Source: Oceaniradius stylonematis
Lineage (GTDB): Bacteria > Pseudomonadota > Alphaproteobacteria > Rhizobiales > Rhizobiaceae
DNA length: 41,345 nt
Direction of reading: 5' to 3'
Assembly (NCBI RefSeq): GCF_003149475.2
Contig: NZ_QFWV02000008.1
Location: 549,231 to 590,575 of the forward strand
The position numbers and the translations under genes are program-made. Shown in pieces: positions 16,051 to 23,061 of the stretch (the stretch's first letter is position 1; every line of letters begins with the position of its first letter). A model generated the notes under the pieces. That model had not been told where the DNA came from. It did not search any database and worked only from the letters and a program-made list of their open reading frames with translations.

Positions 16051-16422
16051 ATGTCACGCTGCATGATCGTTGAGAAATCGGCCGTCGTCCGCAAGGTCTC
16101 CAAGCGCATTCTTGGCGCTGACGACCGATCCATCATCGAAGCCGAAACGGCCGCGGAGGCGCTGGCCATGTGCGACGCGCAGATGCCCGACACGATCATC
16201 GTGGAGGCCGACCCGGCCGACATGGAACTGGTCGAGTTCATCCGCGCGCTGCGCCAGATGGAAGGCGGCGCCGTACCGGTTGTCATCGTTGCCATGATCG
16301 AGATGGACCTTGTGTGCATGACCAAGGCCAAGCGCGCCGGCGCCGACGACTATCTGCTCAAGCCGTTCGACCGGGCACAGCTTCTGTCGCGTTTCGAACA
16401 GGTGACGGCCGCCGCCGCCTGA
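16051..16422 (+). CDS. Receiver-like (pseudo-receiver) protein, phospho-acceptor Asp replaced
   Basis: A 123-residue single-domain protein with a response-regulator fold. The N-terminal strand MSRCMIVEKSAVVRKVSKR has E8-K9 instead of the acidic pair. The acceptor position (strand TIIVEADPAD) is Glu52, with Asp54 two residues on. The switch Thr/Ser position is Ala81, while Lys104 (DDYLLKPFD) is kept. Ordinary phosphorylation is therefore unlikely unless Asp54 serves. The protein may act as a constitutive or decoy partner of ChpT or CckA; this is inference from the neighbourhood. The ATG at 16051 follows GGGGGTG. A terminator closes the transcript at 16445. Confidence 0.88.
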   Translation: MSRCMIVEKSAVVRKVSKRILGADDRSIIEAETAAEALAMCDAQMPDTIIVEADPADMELVEFIRALRQMEGGAVPVVIVAMIEMDLVCMTKAKRAGADDYLLKPFDRAQLLSRFEQVTAAAA

Positions 16423-16444
16423 GAGCCATGCGATTGCGAACATC

Positions 16445-16474
16445 AAAAAGCCCGGCGCATGGCCGGGCTTTTTT
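16445..16474. terminator. Bidirectional intrinsic terminator between the pseudo-receiver gene and ctrA
   Basis: A perfect hairpin with arms AAAAAGCCCGGC and GCCGGGCTTTTT around a five-base loop (GCATG), followed by a T run on the plus strand and preceded by an A run that gives T's on the minus strand. It lies between two convergent genes and can stop transcription from both sides. Confidence 0.92.
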
Positions 16475-16497
16475 GTTGGTCGGGAGAAAACCGCCTG

Positions 16498-17199
16498 TCA
16501 GCCGGTTTCGGCCATCTGGGCGGGCTCGGGATCGCGCAGCACATAGCCGCGACCCCACACGGTCTCGATATAGTTGACGCCGCCGGACGCCGCATCGAGC
16601 TTCTTGCGCAGCTTGCAGATGAAGACGTCGATGATCTTCAGTTCCGGCTCGTCCATACCGCCATAAAGGTGGTTGAGGAACATTTCCTTGGTGAGCGTTG
16701 TGCCCTTGCGCAGCGAGAGCAGCTCCAGCATCTGGTATTCCTTGCCGGTCAGGTGCACCCGCTGCCCGCCGACCTCCACGGTCTTGGCGTCCAGATTGAC
16801 GACGAGGTCGCCCGTGGTGATCACCGACTGGGCATGGCCCTTCGATCGGCGCACGATGGCGTGGATGCGCGCGACCAGTTCGTCCTTGTGGAACGGCTTG
16901 GTCATGTAATCGTCGGCGCCGAAGCCCAGGCCCCGCACCTTGTCCTCGATGCCCGCCATGCCCGACAGGATGAGGATCGGCGTCTTGACCTTCGACAGGC
17001 GCAGCGTGCGCAGCACTTCATAGCCCGACATGTCCGGCAGGTTCAGGTCCAGAAGGATGATGTCGTAATCGTAGAGCTTGCCGAGGTCGACGCCCTCTTC
17101 GCCCAGATCGGTGGTGTAGACATTGAAGCTCTCGGACTTGAGCATCAGCTCGATGCTTTGTGCGATCGCACTGTCGTCCTCGATCAGCAAAACACGCAT
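16498..17199 (-). CDS. ctrA: Cell-cycle master response regulator CtrA
   Basis: OmpR-family response regulator that controls cell-cycle and flagellar genes in alphaproteobacteria and binds TTAA-N7-TTAA boxes. At 233 residues, the receiver domain has the acidic pocket E7-D8-D9, phospho-acceptor Asp51 ([19 protein letters not shown]) and Lys (DDYMTKPF). The winged-helix domain spans about residues 130-225 ([42 protein letters not shown]). The ATG at 17199 gives the canonical [11 protein letters not shown] start. The C-terminus ends QMAETG and lacks the Ala-Ala end that serves as a ClpXP degron in Caulobacter. Promoter-region sites are described under 17200-17610. Confidence 0.98.
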   Translation of the reverse strand: MRVLLIEDDSAIAQSIELMLKSESFNVYTTDLGEEGVDLGKLYDYDIILLDLNLPDMSGYEVLRTLRLSKVKTPILILSGMAGIEDKVRGLGFGADDYMTKPFHKDELVARIHAIVRRSKGHAQSVITTGDLVVNLDAKTVEVGGQRVHLTGKEYQMLELLSLRKGTTLTKEMFLNHLYGGMDEPELKIIDVFICKLRKKLDAASGGVNYIETVWGRGYVLRDPEPAQMAETG

Positions 17200-17610
17200 T
17201 TTTATCCCCTTGACGAGTTCGAAAGCGTGCGGTGGCCCGTCCCGGCTTGCCCACAATCGCGCAAATCACCCTGCATCGAAATGGTTAACAAAACCTGTTC
17301 CGGAAATGCAAGATCACTCAGCAGATTAATCACCGCCTCGAAATGATTGATTTTCACACATTTTTTGCGTCGGGAACCTGAATCAATCTGTCAGGAATTC
17401 CCGGTAACCCAATCATTGGATTCCACAAACCGATGTCGGCACCATTGCCGCCTTGGGCGGCGGGTCGGTTTACCCGCCCTTAAAGGTTAGCGCCTATCAT
17501 TAATGCAGGACGTAAACGAAGTGTTACCAATCCCGTATCTGTGAGCGGGATTGGCGGCTGCGTCCCGCGTCACCGGGCCCTGCCCGGCTTTATGGTTGGA
17601 GTATTGAGTA
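17200..17610. promoter_or_regulatory. Divergent ctrA-fliJ control region with GANTC and CtrA-type sites
   Basis: This 411-base AT-richer gap contains no gene. It holds two GANTC methylation sites (GAATC 17380-17384; GATTC 17419-17423) and TTAA cores at 17285-17288 (inside GTTAAC) and 17326-17329. A near-consensus CtrA box TTTA-N7-TTAA lies at 17469-17483 on the fliJ side. A perfect 9-bp inverted repeat CCAATCCCG/CGGGATTGG with a 10-base loop lies at 17527-17554 in the presumed fliJ leader. GANTC and CtrA sites are established regulators of ctrA-type promoters in alphaproteobacteria; their use here is inferred. Confidence 0.6.
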
Positions 17611-18006
17611 ATGAAGCCGAAAGACAGCCTGATCAGGGTCAAACAGTTCCAGGTGACCGAGAAGCATCGCCAGGTGAACCAGCTCGAAACCATGATTGCC
17701 GAATTCGAGCGCATGGCCGGCGAACTGGACGTCCAGATCCAGAACGAGGAGAAGAAGAGCGGCATCACCGATGTCGATCACTTCGCCTATCCGACTTTTG
17801 CCAAGGCGGCGCGCACCCGGCGCGACAATCTGTTCAACTCGATCAGGGACCTGCAGTCGCAAAAGGATGCCGCAGAGGCGGCCCTGATGGACGCCGAAGC
17901 CGAGTTGCAGAAGGCCGAAAAGCTGGACGTTCGCGAGGCGCGCCGCGTCGCCGAGGAACAGTCGGCGCGCACCAGCGCCTATGACCGGCAGGCCATGATC
18001 GGCTGA
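17611..18006 (+). CDS. fliJ: FliJ-like flagellar export protein
   Basis: A 131-residue all-helical protein of the FliJ type, the coiled-coil stalk that couples the FliI ATPase to the flagellar export gate. It begins MKPKDSLIRVKQFQVTEKHRQVNQLETMI, the typical FliJ start, and forms two antiparallel coiled-coil helices (about residues 10-50 and 68-125). No fliI gene adjoins it in this window. The upstream region carries a CtrA-type box, in keeping with CtrA control of early flagellar genes. Sequence conservation in FliJ is low, so the call rests on length, start motif and context. Confidence 0.8.
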   Translation: MKPKDSLIRVKQFQVTEKHRQVNQLETMIAEFERMAGELDVQIQNEEKKSGITDVDHFAYPTFAKAARTRRDNLFNSIRDLQSQKDAAEAALMDAEAELQKAEKLDVREARRVAEEQSARTSAYDRQAMIG

Positions 18007-18057
18007 CATTTGGGGCCGGCGGTTGCAGCCGGCCCTGCCCGCCTCTATCGCTTGGGC

Positions 18058-18537
18058 ATGAAGCTTGCCCTGACCGGATTGCTGCTGGCGGCCGCCGCCT
18101 TTTGCCTCGCGCTCGGGATTACCTTGCCGCTGCTCGAGATGGAGCGGCTGTTCGTCCTGACCGACCGGCCCTCGCTGATCGACGTGGTGGCGGGCCTGTG
18201 GAACAGCGGCGATCCGCTGCTCGCCGCGATCATCGCGCTGGCCTCGATCGTCTTTCCGGCCGCCAAGATCGCCGCCCTTCATGTCAGCGCCGCCCTTGCG
18301 GCCACGCCGCCCGACCGCCATCCGGCATGGGCGCGCCCGCTCGACCGCGCGGTCGGCATCTTCACCAAATGGTCCATGCTCGACGTGATGCTCGTGGCGC
18401 TGGCGATCTTCGCGGCCCGCACGTCGGGGCTTGCCACCGCCATCAGCCAACCGGGTCTGTGGTTCTTCGCCGGATCGGCGCTGGCCAGTGCCGTTGCCGC
18501 GTGGCTTCTAACGCCGACGCCGAAACAGCCGTCCTAG
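18058..18537 (+). CDS. PqiA-like integral membrane protein
   Basis: A 159-residue membrane protein resembling a single domain of paraquat-inducible protein A, which in other bacteria works with MCE proteins in lipid transport across the periplasm. Four transmembrane helices are visible (about residues 3-23, 55-77, 105-125 and 130-152). The typical PqiA segment FTKWSMLDVMLVALAIFAART sits near residue 103. It starts at ATG 18058, 51 bases after fliJ, and may be read through from it. No pqiB/MCE partner is nearby. The stop overlaps by three bases the end of a small convergent gene. Confidence 0.82.
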   Translation: MKLALTGLLLAAAAFCLALGITLPLLEMERLFVLTDRPSLIDVVAGLWNSGDPLLAAIIALASIVFPAAKIAALHVSAALAATPPDRHPAWARPLDRAVGIFTKWSMLDVMLVALAIFAARTSGLATAISQPGLWFFAGSALASAVAAWLLTPTPKQPS

Positions 18538-18632
18538 CCGCCGAACAGGGCGACGCCGAGCACGACGGCGACGACGAGCCCCAGCACGATCAGCGATGCG
18601 ATGTTGAAGCCCCGGTCGTTCACTGCCGCCAT
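18534..18632 (-). CDS. Predicted 32-aa single-span membrane peptide
   Basis: A short frame starting at ATG 18632 encodes MAAVNDRGFNIASLI followed by a strongly hydrophobic run (VLGLVVAVVLGVALFGG), then TAG. The layout, a short polar N-terminus with one transmembrane helix to the end, is that of small inner-membrane proteins common in Rhizobiales. There is no good ribosome site (GCGTGG only), and the stop overlaps convergently with the PqiA-like gene. It lies downstream of sciP on the same strand, 70 bases away, and might share its transcript. Evidence is composition only. Confidence 0.5.
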   Translation of the reverse strand: MAAVNDRGFNIASLIVLGLVVAVVLGVALFGG

Positions 18633-18702
18633 CCACGCATGTGGGGGGTTTAGAACGCCGCGGGTTGGTTGGAAAGACGGGAGGCGGCGGGCCGCGTCCC
18701 GT

Positions 18703-18978
18703 TCAGTGGCGATACTGCTGGATGCGCGTGGTGCGCAGGCCGGCCAGGCCGTGCTCGTCGATCGAGGCCTGCCAGGACAGATACTCCTCGACCGTCAGCC
18801 GGTAGCGCTCGCACGCCTCGTCGAGGCTCAAAAGCCCGCCCCGCACGGCAGCGACGACCTCGGCCTTGCGCCGGATGACCCAGCGGCGGGTCGATGTCGG
18901 CGGCAGATCGTTGATCGTCAGCGGCGATCCGTCTGGACCGATGACGTATTTCACTCGGGGTCTTATCTGATCGGTCAT
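18703..18978 (-). CDS. sciP: CtrA inhibitor SciP (DUF1153)
   Basis: A 91-residue helix-turn-helix protein of the DUF1153/SciP family, which in Caulobacter represses CtrA-activated promoters early in the cell cycle. It shows the family start MTDQIRPRVKYVIGPDGSPLTINDLPP, then RRWVIRRKAEVVAAVRGGLLSLDEACERYRLTVEEYLSW (helix-turn-helix). The ATG at 18978 gives exactly this start; a longer frame of 12 residues lacks support. A CtrA-type box at 19031-19045 lies upstream, consistent with CtrA-activated sciP. It sits within 2 kb of ctrA and chpT. Confidence 0.95.
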   Translation of the reverse strand: MTDQIRPRVKYVIGPDGSPLTINDLPPTSTRRWVIRRKAEVVAAVRGGLLSLDEACERYRLTVEEYLSWQASIDEHGLAGLRTTRIQQYRH

Positions 18979-19030
18979 ACTACTCTCAACACACACGACC
19001 TCGTCAGCGGCCACACTAGTCCCCCAGCGT

Positions 19031-19045
19031 TTAAAAAACGCCTAA
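19031..19045 (-). promoter_or_regulatory. Near-consensus CtrA box upstream of sciP
   Basis: On the minus strand the sequence reads TTAG-N7-TTAA, one base off the CtrA consensus TTAA-N7-TTAA. It is 53 bases upstream of the sciP start codon, in the 198-bp divergent gap shared with mnmA. A GANTC site (GATTC, 19068-19072) lies 23 bases further upstream. In Caulobacter sciP is activated by CtrA, so this placement makes sense. Confidence 0.5.
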
Positions 19046-19176
19046 GGTGACGCTAAGGGATTGGTAAGATTCAATCGGCGGTTACACTGTGTCACGATCC
19101 GTGAAAACGAAGCGCTCACCGGGCGATTGGCGTTCGCGGCGGCAATCGCCTATATGCTGCGCGCGAAAGGACCGTG

Positions 19177-20370
19177 ATGCGCAACTCGCTCGACATCGCC
19201 AAGAAGCCCGAAGACACCCGCGTGGTCGTTGCCATGTCGGGCGGCGTCGATTCCTCCGTCGTCGCCGGGATCCTGCACGCCGAAGGCTATGAGGTTATCG
19301 GCATCACGCTGCAGCTCTACGATCACGGCGCGGCGGTTCGGCGGACCGGTTCGTGCTGCGCCGGCCAGGATATCGACGATGCGCGCCGGGTCTGCGAAGA
19401 GCTGGGCATCCCTCACTATGTGCTTGATTATGAAAGCCGTTTCCGTGAAGCGGTGATCGACCGGTTTGCCGACAGCTACGTCGCCGGCGAAACGCCGATC
19501 CCGTGTGTGTCGTGCAACCAGACCGTCAAGTTCGCCGATCTCCTGAAGACCGCGCGCGATCTGGGCGCCGATTGTCTGGCGACGGGCCATTACATCCTGT
19601 CGACGCCCGACGGCGCGCACCGCGCGCTGCGCCGGCCCGCCGACGCCCATCGCGACCAGAGCTATTTCCTGTTCGCCACCACGCAGGAGCAGGTCGATTT
19701 CCTGCGCTTCCCGCTTGGCACGATGACCAAGGACGAGACCCGCGCCCGGGCCGAACAATTGGGGCTGGTCGTCGCCAACAAGCCCGACAGCCAGGACATT
19801 TGCTTCGTGCCGGACGGAAAATATGCCGACGTCATCGCCAGGCTGCGCCCGAACGCGGCGCTGGCCGGCGAGATCGTGCACATGGACGGGCGTGTGCTCG
19901 GCCGGCACGACGGCGTCCTCCATTACACGATCGGCCAGCGCAAGGGGCTGGGCGTCGCCACCGGCGAACCGCTCTATGTCGTCAAGATCGACGCCCGCAC
20001 GCGGCGCGTCATCGTCGGTTCGAAGGACGCGCTCGACACGCGGCGCATCGTCCTGCGCGAGGTCAACTGGCTCGGCGCGACACCGCTCGACGAACTGCCC
20101 GCAGGCGGCATCGATCTCCTGGCACGGGTACGGTCGACGCGGCCGCCCAAGCCCGCGCGCCTGTTCGTCGAAAACGGCACGGCGATCGTCGAACTGGTCG
20201 GCGGCGAAACCGGCGTGTCGCCCGGCCAGGCCTGTGTGCTTTATGACGGAGAGGGATCGGGCGCCCGCGTTCTGGGCGGCGGCTTCATCGACGCCACGCG
20301 CCGCGCCGGCTGGGTGGAAGAACAACTGGCCGCGCTTGACGACAAGGCCGCCATGGTCGCGGCCGAATAG
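19177..20370 (+). CDS. mnmA: tRNA-specific 2-thiouridylase MnmA
   Basis: ATP-dependent thiolation of uridine-34 in the wobble position of tRNA-Lys, Glu and Gln. It has 397 residues. The PP-loop [14 protein letters not shown] is near residues 18-31. One catalytic Cys lies in the [11 protein letters not shown] segment and the second in [10 protein letters not shown]. The tRNA-binding central part contains [13 protein letters not shown]-like sequence ([14 protein letters not shown]). The C-terminal beta barrel ends near residue 380. ATG at 19177 has AAAGGA six bases upstream; the preceding GTG is too close. Slightly longer than the E. coli enzyme owing to an N-terminal extension, as usual in alphaproteobacteria. 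Confidence 0.96.
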   Translation: MRNSLDIAKKPEDTRVVVAMSGGVDSSVVAGILHAEGYEVIGITLQLYDHGAAVRRTGSCCAGQDIDDARRVCEELGIPHYVLDYESRFREAVIDRFADSYVAGETPIPCVSCNQTVKFADLLKTARDLGADCLATGHYILSTPDGAHRALRRPADAHRDQSYFLFATTQEQVDFLRFPLGTMTKDETRARAEQLGLVVANKPDSQDICFVPDGKYADVIARLRPNAALAGEIVHMDGRVLGRHDGVLHYTIGQRKGLGVATGEPLYVVKIDARTRRVIVGSKDALDTRRIVLREVNWLGATPLDELPAGGIDLLARVRSTRPPKPARLFVENGTAIVELVGGETGVSPGQACVLYDGEGSGARVLGGGFIDATRRAGWVEEQLAALDDKAAMVAAE

Positions 20371-20399
20371 CCCGCGTCGGCCGCCCAGACGGTTCCCGC

Positions 20400-21122
20400 T
20401 TATATGCCCGGGCCGAGGAAATCGAAACCCTTGGGCACTTCGCCGCACGCGATCATCTGCGCGTAGAAGTCGCGCAAGGTCTTGCCCTTCTCGGGTCTGA
20501 AGGTCGCACCGGTCGGCGTCATGGTGCCGATCCGGTCGATGCGGAACATGCGGAAATCCTCGCGCTTCAGGCACCAGCCGATCACCGTCCAGCTTCCGCC
20601 CCAGAACCAGAGACCCAGCGGCCAGATGGAGCGGTCGGTCGCAGCCCCCTCCGCATCGGTATAGGCGAGCGCGGTGACCAGCCGATCCTCACAGGCCCGT
20701 TCGAGCGTGTCGAGCTTTTCGCGTTCCTCTGCCGACATGCGGTGCGCGGGCGCGCGGATTTCCACCGATTTGAGCCGCGCCCGCGCCGTGTCGGGCAGCA
20801 CCGTCTCGATCTTGACCAGCGCCTCCTGGGCGGCGCGCGCCATGGCGATGCCGCCCCAGGCGCTGACCATGCGCGCGCCGGCGACCAGCGCGACGATCTC
20901 GTCGCGCGTGAACATCATCGGCGGCAGGTCGAACCCCTCGCGCATGATGTAGCCGACGCCGGCCTCGCCATCGATCGGCACGCCGGTCGACTGCAGATCG
21001 GCAATGTCGCGATAGATCGTGCGTTCGGACACTTCGAGCTGCTCGGCGAGCCGCGCCGCCGTGGTCAGGCGCCCGCCGCGCAGGTGCTGAACGATCTGGA
21101 AGAGGCGGTCCGCGCGTCGCAT
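20400..21122 (-). CDS. YafY-type transcriptional regulator with HTH and WYL domains
   Basis: A 240-residue regulator. The N-terminal winged helix (residues 1-60, MRRADRLFQIVQHLRGGRLTTAARLAEQLEVSERTIYRDI) is of the HTH_11 type. The WYL domain follows (about residues 140-215; PLGLWFWGGSWTVIGWCLKREDFRMFRIDRI), which binds nucleic-acid-like or other ligands. Its stop is 29 bases from mnmA on the other strand. The DJ-1/PfpI gene ends four bases before its ATG, so the two form an operon; the regulator may control it. The target is unknown. Confidence 0.92.
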   Translation of the reverse strand: MRRADRLFQIVQHLRGGRLTTAARLAEQLEVSERTIYRDIADLQSTGVPIDGEAGVGYIMREGFDLPPMMFTRDEIVALVAGARMVSAWGGIAMARAAQEALVKIETVLPDTARARLKSVEIRAPAHRMSAEEREKLDTLERACEDRLVTALAYTDAEGAATDRSIWPLGLWFWGGSWTVIGWCLKREDFRMFRIDRIGTMTPTGATFRPEKGKTLRDFYAQMIACGEVPKGFDFLGPGI

Positions 21123-21126
21123 GGGA

Positions 21127-21717
21127 TCATCCGGCCGCAGCGTGCTCGGCTGCCATCATGGCGCGCATCTGGCCGACCTGTTCGGCCCGGCCGGGCAGCA
21201 TCGCCTCGAGCATGGCGATGGCGAACGTTGCCGGCGCCGTGCCCGGTGCGGTGACGACGGGACCGTCGCGCACCGCTGCCGGCGTGTCGCGATAGTGCTC
21301 CGCGCCGGCATAGGAGCCGGCGGCCTCTCGAAGCCACTTCCGGCCATTGCTGGTATGGGTGCGGCCCTCGAGCAGGCCGGACCTTGCAAGCGCCACAGTG
21401 CCGCCGCAGATCGCGCCGACCGTGCCGCCGCGCTCAAGGACATCGCGTGCGAGGTCATCGGCCGGGGTGGCCGCGCCCTGTTCCCAACGATCCGAGCCGA
21501 TCAGCGCCAAGGCGTCGTAGCTCTCGGCCTTTGCGCCTTCAAGCGCCGCCTCGCCGGCGATCCTGGCGCCTGCCATCGAGGTCACGATGCCTGCGCCCGG
21601 CGTCAGAACGGTGAGCGAGCAGCCGAACCAGGCGACCGCGCTGGCCGCGAGCAGCCCGTACTCCCAGTCCGCGAACGCCTCGATCAGGACAAGGCCCATG
21701 CGCTTGTTCTCACTCAC
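21127..21717 (-). CDS. DJ-1/PfpI family protein
   Basis: A 196-residue protein of the DJ-1/PfpI glutamine-amidotransferase-like fold. The nucleophile elbow GAICGGTVAL near residue 102 carries the reactive Cys, and the early Glu (DWEYGLLAASAVAW) is the usual partner residue. Members act as glyoxalase III/deglycase, chaperone or protease; the precise activity is open. The start is GTG at 21717 with GGGAG six bases upstream. It is followed four bases later by the WYL regulator gene and preceded by the VOC protein gene 36 bases upstream on the same strand. Confidence 0.9.
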   Translation of the reverse strand: MSENKRMGLVLIEAFADWEYGLLAASAVAWFGCSLTVLTPGAGIVTSMAGARIAGEAALEGAKAESYDALALIGSDRWEQGAATPADDLARDVLERGGTVGAICGGTVALARSGLLEGRTHTSNGRKWLREAAGSYAGAEHYRDTPAAVRDGPVVTAPGTAPATFAIAMLEAMLPGRAEQVGQMRAMMAAEHAAAG

Positions 21718-21753
21718 CGCTGTCTCCCTGGTGACGAATTTAGAGGCGTTCCA

Positions 21754-22137
21754 TCAGCTCTTGAAGTTGAAAAGACCGATCGAATTGCCGTCCGGATCGT
21801 GCGCGTAGAAGAAGCTGCCGACCGGAATGTCGATCGCCGGTGAAACCACCTCGCCACCGGCTTCCGTGACGCGCTTCATGACGGTTTCCAGCGGCTCGTT
21901 GGCCACCAGATGGATCGTGTTGCCCGTGCCCTTGGGCGCCGGCGTGCCGGGATAAAGATGGCCCGCAATGCCCTTTTTCGGGTCGCTGGTCGGAAAGTCA
22001 GCCATCGGGTTCGGGCCGTTATTGTTGTCGACCAGTTCGACGCCGAGCACCGCGCCGTAAAACGCCTTGCCGCGCTCCATGTCGGTCACCGGAATCTCCG
22101 CCCAGCACACCGCGTGTTCGTTGCCCTTGCCGCTCAT
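21754..22137 (-). CDS. VOC (glyoxalase/bleomycin-resistance fold) protein
   Basis: A 127-residue single-module protein of the vicinal oxygen chelate superfamily, with paired beta-alpha-beta-beta-beta units. Typical stretches are WAEIPVTDMERGKAFYGAVLG near the N-terminus and SFFYAHDPDGNSIGLFNF at the end. Metal-ligand candidates are His9 and the conserved acidic residues near the C-terminus. The substrate is not predictable. The ATG at 22137 has GGGAGAAG upstream. It precedes the DJ-1/PfpI and WYL genes in the same direction with short gaps, so the three may be one stress-response operon. Confidence 0.88.
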   Translation of the reverse strand: MSGKGNEHAVCWAEIPVTDMERGKAFYGAVLGVELVDNNNGPNPMADFPTSDPKKGIAGHLYPGTPAPKGTGNTIHLVANEPLETVMKRVTEAGGEVVSPAIDIPVGSFFYAHDPDGNSIGLFNFKS

Positions 22138-22233
22138 ATCCGCTTCTCCCTGTTTGTCTCGTTGCCCCCGATCGGGCGGAGAAGCTATCGCATGGTCCAA
22201 CTGACAGCATTCTGTCAGGAGCGTTGGCAGCCC

Positions 22234-23025
22234 TTACTCTTCGTCCGGCACGTCCACCACATAGTTGAGCGCCAGCCGCCCGCCATCGGCGTGCAGCACC
22301 TCGCCGGTAATGTAGCTGGCTTCGCCGGAGGCAAGAAACGCCACGGTCGCCGCCACCTCGCTGGTTTCGCCGATGCGCAGCAGCGGCGTGCGCGAAAGGA
22401 TGCGGTTGCGCGCCGCAGGGTCGGCGTTCACCGACGCGAGCATCTCGGTCATGATCGAGCCCGGCCCGACCGCGTTGACGCGGATGCCGTAGGGCGCCAG
22501 CGACAGCGCCATCACCTTGGTAAGCTGGTTGATGCCGCCCTTTGAGACGCAATAGGGCACCTGGTTGGGGATCGCCACCGAGCCGTTGATCGAGCTCATA
22601 TTGACGATCGCGCCGGCCGGGCCGCCCTCCCTGACCTTGTCGGCCATGAACTGGCCGACCGCCTGGCCGCACAGAAACGCGCCTTTCAGGTTGACACGCA
22701 GGACGCGGTCGAAATCGGCCTCGGTGATCTCGAGGAAGTCGGCGCCGTGGACGATGCCGGCATTGTTGACCAGCACATCGATGTCGCCCCAGGTCTCGGT
22801 GACCGCGGCGACCATGTTGTGCACGTCCAGCCGGCTGCCGACATCGGTGGCCACGAACTGGACATCGCCCAGCTCCGACAGCGCCTCTTCCGCCGCCTCG
22901 CCCTTGGCCTTGTCGAGGTCGGCGATTGCGACCCGCGCCCCGTCTTGCAGGAAGCGCTTGGCAATGCCGTAGCCGATGCCTTGCGCACCGCCGGTCACGA
23001 TTGCGATCTTGCCGTCCAGGGCCAT
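22234..23025 (-). CDS. Short-chain dehydrogenase/reductase
   Basis: A 263-residue NAD(P)-dependent classical SDR. The cofactor motif TGGAQGIGYGIA is near residues 11-22 and the NNAG motif near 88-91. The catalytic Ser (NMSSINGS) and the Tyr-x-x-x-Lys (PYCVSKGG) follow, then the PG motif VNAVGPGSIMTEML. Asp at the end of beta-2 (AIADLDKAKG) suggests preference for NAD. The ATG at 23025 has GGAGAA eight bases upstream. The substrate is likely a sugar or polyol alcohol by resemblance to glucose/sorbitol-dehydrogenase-like members, but this is uncertain. Confidence 0.92.
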   Translation of the reverse strand: MALDGKIAIVTGGAQGIGYGIAKRFLQDGARVAIADLDKAKGEAAEEALSELGDVQFVATDVGSRLDVHNMVAAVTETWGDIDVLVNNAGIVHGADFLEITEADFDRVLRVNLKGAFLCGQAVGQFMADKVREGGPAGAIVNMSSINGSVAIPNQVPYCVSKGGINQLTKVMALSLAPYGIRVNAVGPGSIMTEMLASVNADPAARNRILSRTPLLRIGETSEVAATVAFLASGEASYITGEVLHADGGRLALNYVVDVPDEE

Positions 23026-23061
23026 GGCTGGTTCTCCGTCCAAGTGTGGCAGCGAGCCATG

